DNA from: Endozoicomonas sp. 4G | Lineage (GTDB): Bacteria; Pseudomonadota; Gammaproteobacteria; Pseudomonadales; Endozoicomonadaceae | Length of the DNA stretch: 64,000 nucleotides | Assembly (NCBI RefSeq): GCF_023822025.1 | Contig: NZ_CP082909.1 | Coordinates: forward strand, 2,036,001 to 2,100,000 | Reading direction: 5' to 3' | Shown here: piece after piece, positions 60,844 through 64,000 of the stretch | Numbering within the stretch: position 1 is the stretch's first letter | Layout of the letters: each line of letters opens with the position of its first letter | Notes under the pieces: model-generated | Seen by the model: only the letters and a program-made list of their open reading frames with translations | What the model was told of the DNA's origin: nothing | The model's database searches: none | Made by a program: the position numbers and the translations under genes

Positions 60844-62757
60844 CTATTCTTTATCAACCTTCTTTCTTTTCCTATTAGAGGGCGGCTGGTCATGCGCTTT
60901 TCTCTTGAGTCTCTGGTCAGCAGGCAGGTGGGCCTGTTTGTGCCTGTTCAGATTGCCCGACCGATCGGTGCTGTAGTCGCAGCCCTTATAGTCACACCGG
61001 TGCATCTTTGGTCCCTTAGGCCTCTGGCCGACAGGCAGGTGGATTTTTTTGTGCCTGTTCAGATTGCCGGTCATGTCGGTTCTGTAGTGGCAGCCCTCAT
61101 GGTCACACCGGAGCACTTTGGGCCCCGTGGCTCTCTGGTCGGCGGGCAGGTGGGTCTGTTTGTGATCTTTCAGATGGCCTGTGTTGTTAGTGATGTAGTG
61201 GCAGCCTTTATGGACACACCTGTGTCGCTTGGGTTTCTTGGGTTTCTTGGGTCTTTGGTCAGCAGGCAGGTGGATCTGTTTGTGCTTTTTCAGATCGCTC
61301 GCCCGGTCGGTTCTGTAGTAGCAGCCCTCATGGTCACACCGGAGCACCTTGGGCCCCGTGGCTCTCTGGTCGGCGGGCAGGTGGGTCTGTTTGTGATCTT
61401 TCAGATGGCCTGTGTTTTTAGTGATGTAGTGGCAGCCTTTATGGACACACCGGTGTCGCTTGGGTTTCTTGGTTTTTTTGGGTTTATTGGGTTTATTGGG
61501 TTTCTTGGGTCTTTGGTCAGCAGGCAGGTGGATCTGTTTGTGTTTTTTCAGATCGCTCGCCCGGTCGGTTCTGTAGTGGCAGCCCTCATGGTCACACTGG
61601 TGCATCTTGAGTCTCTGGTCGGCAGGCAGGTGGGTCTGTTTGTGCCTGTTCAGATTGCCCGTAATGTCGGTGCTGTAGTGGCAGCCCTCATGGTTACACT
61701 GGTGCACCCTGAGTCTCATGGTCCTCTGGTCGGCGGGCAGGTGGGTCCGTTTGTGATCTTTCAGATGGCCCGTGTTGTTGGTGCTGTAGTTGCAGCCTTC
61801 ATGGAGACACTGGTGCATTCTGGGTATTCTGGCTCTCTGGTTGGCGGTCAGGTGGGTCTGTCTGTGCCTTTTCAGAAGGGACGCATGGGTGGTGCAATAG
61901 TCGCAGCTCTTATGGTTGCACTGGTGCACCTTGGGTCTCTGGTCGGCAGGCAGGTGGGTCTGTTTGCGTCTTTTCAGACGGCTCATGCGCTTGGTGCTGC
62001 ATGCAGGTGAGGTGATTTTCAGGTTGTTATCAGAGTCTGCTTCTGTCGCTTTTACCTCTGATTCAGTGGGCATTTCACTGTCTGAAACAGGCTCTTGCTT
62101 AATCTTTTTCAGTGCCAGAGTCGCACAATATTGAATGATTTCATTGGATACTCGAAAAGGATCCAGTGTTGTGTTTACATACTGAATGCCAGATTCGCTA
62201 TCAGTTTCGTCTTCGTTTGAACCGCTGTCGCTGCTTTCATCAGAAGTGCCGCTGTCTTTACTGTCACTGTCTTCGCTGTAGGCACTATCATCAGAGGCGG
62301 CCCTGCTGTAAGCCTTAGCTTCGACGCCGGTGGCAGGATAAACGCCGGTGGCAAGATAAACGCCGGTGGCAGGATAAACGCCGGTGGCAGGATAAACGCC
62401 GGTGGCAGGATAAACGCCGGTGGCAGGATAAAAGCAATAGCCTGGCTTTAAGAGGATGTCATCATCGAAGCAAACTCCCGGTATATCGTTGTCGTTCGCC
62501 TCGGGCTCTTGCTTCAATTCCCACCATTCAATGGCCTCACTCTCTTCACTTTCGTCAGGTAGAAGCCTTATCTGGGTGGGTGGGTTGTTTCCCAGACGTA
62601 CTGAGACCTCAATAAAAGGCTTCGGGGTGTTGATCAGTGCCTTGCCGACAGCTAGAGAGAAGAGCGAAGGCAGGCTCTTTTCTAGACCGTGGACATCAGA
62701 ACTATGCATAGAAAAGGTCACGGCCAAGGTCAAAATCAGTTGTTTTTTGGATAGCAA
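60844..62757 (-). CDS. Secreted C2H2 zinc-finger protein R14
   Basis: 637 residues. Divergent signal peptide (MLSKKQLILTLAVTFSMHSSDVHGLEK). WWELKQEPEANDND, VCFDDDILLKP, then six YPATGV-type units, an acidic tract and IKQEPVSDSE. The half finger has lost a zinc-ligand-equivalent His (LKRRKQTH). Nine fingers at residues 280-610. Fingers 4-5 and 6-7 form a duplicated pair (TDRASDLKKH, then ITxNTGHLKDH), with a Lys/Asn/Pro-rich expanded linker (KKPNKPNKPKKTKKPKRH) in one copy. Tail: KRKAHDQPPSNRKRKK. Confidence 0.92.
   Translation of the reverse strand: MLSKKQLILTLAVTFSMHSSDVHGLEKSLPSLFSLAVGKALINTPKPFIEVSVRLGNNPPTQIRLLPDESEESEAIEWWELKQEPEANDNDIPGVCFDDDILLKPGYCFYPATGVYPATGVYPATGVYPATGVYLATGVYPATGVEAKAYSRAASDDSAYSEDSDSKDSGTSDESSDSGSNEDETDSESGIQYVNTTLDPFRVSNEIIQYCATLALKKIKQEPVSDSEMPTESEVKATEADSDNNLKITSPACSTKRMSRLKRRKQTHLPADQRPKVHQCNHKSCDYCTTHASLLKRHRQTHLTANQRARIPRMHQCLHEGCNYSTNNTGHLKDHKRTHLPADQRTMRLRVHQCNHEGCHYSTDITGNLNRHKQTHLPADQRLKMHQCDHEGCHYRTDRASDLKKHKQIHLPADQRPKKPNKPNKPKKTKKPKRHRCVHKGCHYITKNTGHLKDHKQTHLPADQRATGPKVLRCDHEGCYYRTDRASDLKKHKQIHLPADQRPKKPKKPKRHRCVHKGCHYITNNTGHLKDHKQTHLPADQRATGPKVLRCDHEGCHYRTDMTGNLNRHKKIHLPVGQRPKGPKMHRCDYKGCDYSTDRSGNLNRHKQAHLPADQRLKRKAHDQPPSNRKRKKVDKE
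62323..62430 (-). repeat. 18-bp tandem repeat, 6 units (YPATGV)
   Basis: Six units in R14 encoding YPATGV, one with YLATGV. Tyr replaces the Phe seen in most left-array copies, so this array expanded separately. Confidence 0.93.
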
Positions 62758-62831
62758 GGCTTGGCTTCTCAGTCGTTGAACGGTCTATTGGGAAATCAGG
62801 TTAGTAAAAATCTGGAGAAGAAGTCGGAGGA

Positions 62832-63755
62832 TCAGTCTTGATCATCCTTTTTTCTTTTTACGTTAGATGGCGGCTGGTCATACGCTTTCCTTTTGGGTCT
62901 TTTGGGTCTTTTGAGTCTCTGGTCGGCAGCCAGGTGGGTCTGTTTGTGCTCTTTCAGAGAGCTCACCCGGTCAGTGTCGTAGTGGCAGCCCTCATGGTCA
63001 CATTGGTAACTCCTGAGTCGCTGGTCGGCAGGCAGGTGGGTCTGTTTGTGCCTATTCAGATTGCCCTGTATGTCGGTGCTGTAGTAGCAGCCTTCATGGT
63101 CACACTGGTGCACTTTGGTTCTCTGGTCAGCAGGCAGGTGGGTCTGTTTGTGCTTTTTCAGATCGTACGCCCGGTTGGTGCTGTAGTAGCAGCCTTCATG
63201 GTCACACTGGTGCACTTTGGCTCTCTGGCCAGCAGGCAGGTGAGTCTGTTTGTGTTTTTTCAGATGGTTCGTCTGATGGGTGCTGTGATCAGGTGAGATG
63301 ATTTTCGGGTGGTTAACAGAGTCCCTTTCTGTTAAGTCTACTTCTGATTCAGTGGCTGTTTCACTGCCTGAAACGGGCTCCTGCTTAATCTTTTTCAGTA
63401 TCAGAGTCGTACAATACTGATTGACTTCATTTGATACTCGAAAAGGATTAAATGTCGTGTTTACATACTCAACATCAGATTCGGTATCCGCTTCGTCTTT
63501 GCCTGGACTGTTGTCGCTGTTTTCATCGGGGGTGCTGCTGTCTTCGCTGTCACTGTCTTCGCTGTCACTGTCTTCGCTGTCACTGTCTTCGCTGTCACTG
63601 TCTTCGCTGTCGGCACTATCATCAGAGGCTGCTCGACTGTAAGCCTTAGCTTCGACGTCAGTGGCAGGAAAGACGTCGGTCTGAGCGTGGCCATTAGAAC
63701 TATGCACAGAAAAGGCCATGGCCAAGATCAAAATCAATGGTTTTTTGGATAGCAA
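62832..63755 (-). CDS. Secreted C2H2 zinc-finger protein R15, three fingers
   Basis: 307 residues, the shortest complete member. After the signal peptide (SSNGHAQ) it jumps to TDVFPATDVEAKAYSRAAS, omitting MPLLF, WWELKQEP and VCFGDD. The acidic tract is a five-fold DSEDS repeat. IKQEPVSGSE and a half finger (HQTNHLKKHKQTH) are present. Three fingers at residues 184-274, of the GCYY/GCHY type. Tail: KRPKRPKRKAYDQPPSNVKRKK. Confidence 0.92.
   Translation of the reverse strand: MLSKKPLILILAMAFSVHSSNGHAQTDVFPATDVEAKAYSRAASDDSADSEDSDSEDSDSEDSDSEDSDSEDSSTPDENSDNSPGKDEADTESDVEYVNTTFNPFRVSNEVNQYCTTLILKKIKQEPVSGSETATESEVDLTERDSVNHPKIISPDHSTHQTNHLKKHKQTHLPAGQRAKVHQCDHEGCYYSTNRAYDLKKHKQTHLPADQRTKVHQCDHEGCYYSTDIQGNLNRHKQTHLPADQRLRSYQCDHEGCHYDTDRVSSLKEHKQTHLAADQRLKRPKRPKRKAYDQPPSNVKRKKDDQD
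63541..63615 (-). repeat. 15-bp tandem repeat, about 5 units (DSEDS)
   Basis: Units TCTTCGCTGTCACTG (plus-strand letters) in the acidic tract of R15, giving a run of Ser-Asp-Glu with many potential casein-kinase-2-like sites. Confidence 0.92.
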
Positions 63756-63855
63756 GGCCTGAGTTCCCAGTCGTTGAACAGTTCATTGGGAAGTCAGGTT
63801 AGTCAAGATTTATAGAGAGGTCGGAAGTTTCTTTGAGGCAAGTTTGAGGGGCGGA

Positions 63856-64000
63856 TCATTCTTTATCATCCCTTTTTCTTTTCTCGTTAGAGGGTGGCTG
63901 GTCATACGTTTTCCTTTTGGGTCTTTTGGGTCTCTGGCTGAGAGGCAGGTGGTTCAGTTTGTGTCTTTTCAGATTGCCCCTAATGTCGGTGCTGTAGATG
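63856..64000 (-). CDS. Secreted C2H2 zinc-finger protein R16 (only 3' end in window)
   Basis: The last 47 residues are visible: the end of one finger (YSTDIRGNLKRHKLNH), linker LPLSQRPKRP and the basic tail KRKTYDQPPSNEKRKR, ending DDKE. It shows that the right array continues beyond the window. Confidence 0.88.
   Translation of the reverse strand, partial: IYSTDIRGNLKRHKLNHLPLSQRPKRPKRKTYDQPPSNEKRKRDDKE

Overview
This window looks like a host-associated gammaproteobacterium. The metabolic genes (FabV, FabY-type ketosynthase, CobB sirtuin, Tat-exported phospholipase C) fit an Oceanospirillales/Endozoicomonadaceae-like genome, but that placement is inference. The window is dominated by about 30 paralogous genes for secreted multi-C2H2 zinc-finger proteins, a eukaryotic-type architecture.

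Layout. (1) Positions 1-22902: fourteen plus-strand zinc-finger genes head to tail (named L1-L14 here; L1 is cut by the window edge). (2) Positions 22903-39900: a central island with fabV, an AraC/GlxA-type regulator, a fabY-like ketosynthase, a DUF4139-like exported protein, a sirtuin, two exported proteins of unknown function, a group II intron, an IS3-family remnant, a D-2-hydroxyacid dehydrogenase with a truncated FAH-family gene, a pepsin-like aspartic protease between 167-bp direct repeats, and a small lipoprotein plus a phosphocholine-type phospholipase C. (3) Positions 39903-64000: sixteen minus-strand zinc-finger genes (R1-R16; R16 is cut by the edge). The two arrays therefore point at each other across the island.

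Common plan of the zinc-finger proteins: TTG start; Sec-type signal peptide (basic KK, hydrophobic core, likely cleavage after GHA); optional modules, namely a short hydrophobic/amphipathic segment, a coiled-coil-like helix, an LKQEP motif, a VCFGDDILLKP box and FPATGV hexapeptide repeats; an acidic Ser/Asp/Glu tract; a conserved box ending in IKQEPVSDSE; half a zinc finger lacking its cysteines; 2 to 14 fingers of form C-x4-C-x12-H-x3-H joined by LPADQRP linkers; and a bipartite-NLS-like tail (KRK, eight or so residues, KKRKK). I count roughly 210 fingers. The finger backbone is almost invariant, and variation lies at the positions that contact DNA bases in classical fingers. Genes are separated by a conserved 72-100 bp cassette that carries a promoter-like TTGACT-N17-AACATT.

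Reading: export signal, nuclear import signal, SUMO-consensus motifs, acidic tract and a varied finger array together suggest a large family of nuclear effectors acting on host DNA, comparable in logic to TAL effectors but built from zinc fingers. This is inferred from sequence and is not demonstrated. The phospholipase C and pepsin-like protease in the island also fit a host-interacting lifestyle. I saw no tRNA, rRNA or CRISPR array.
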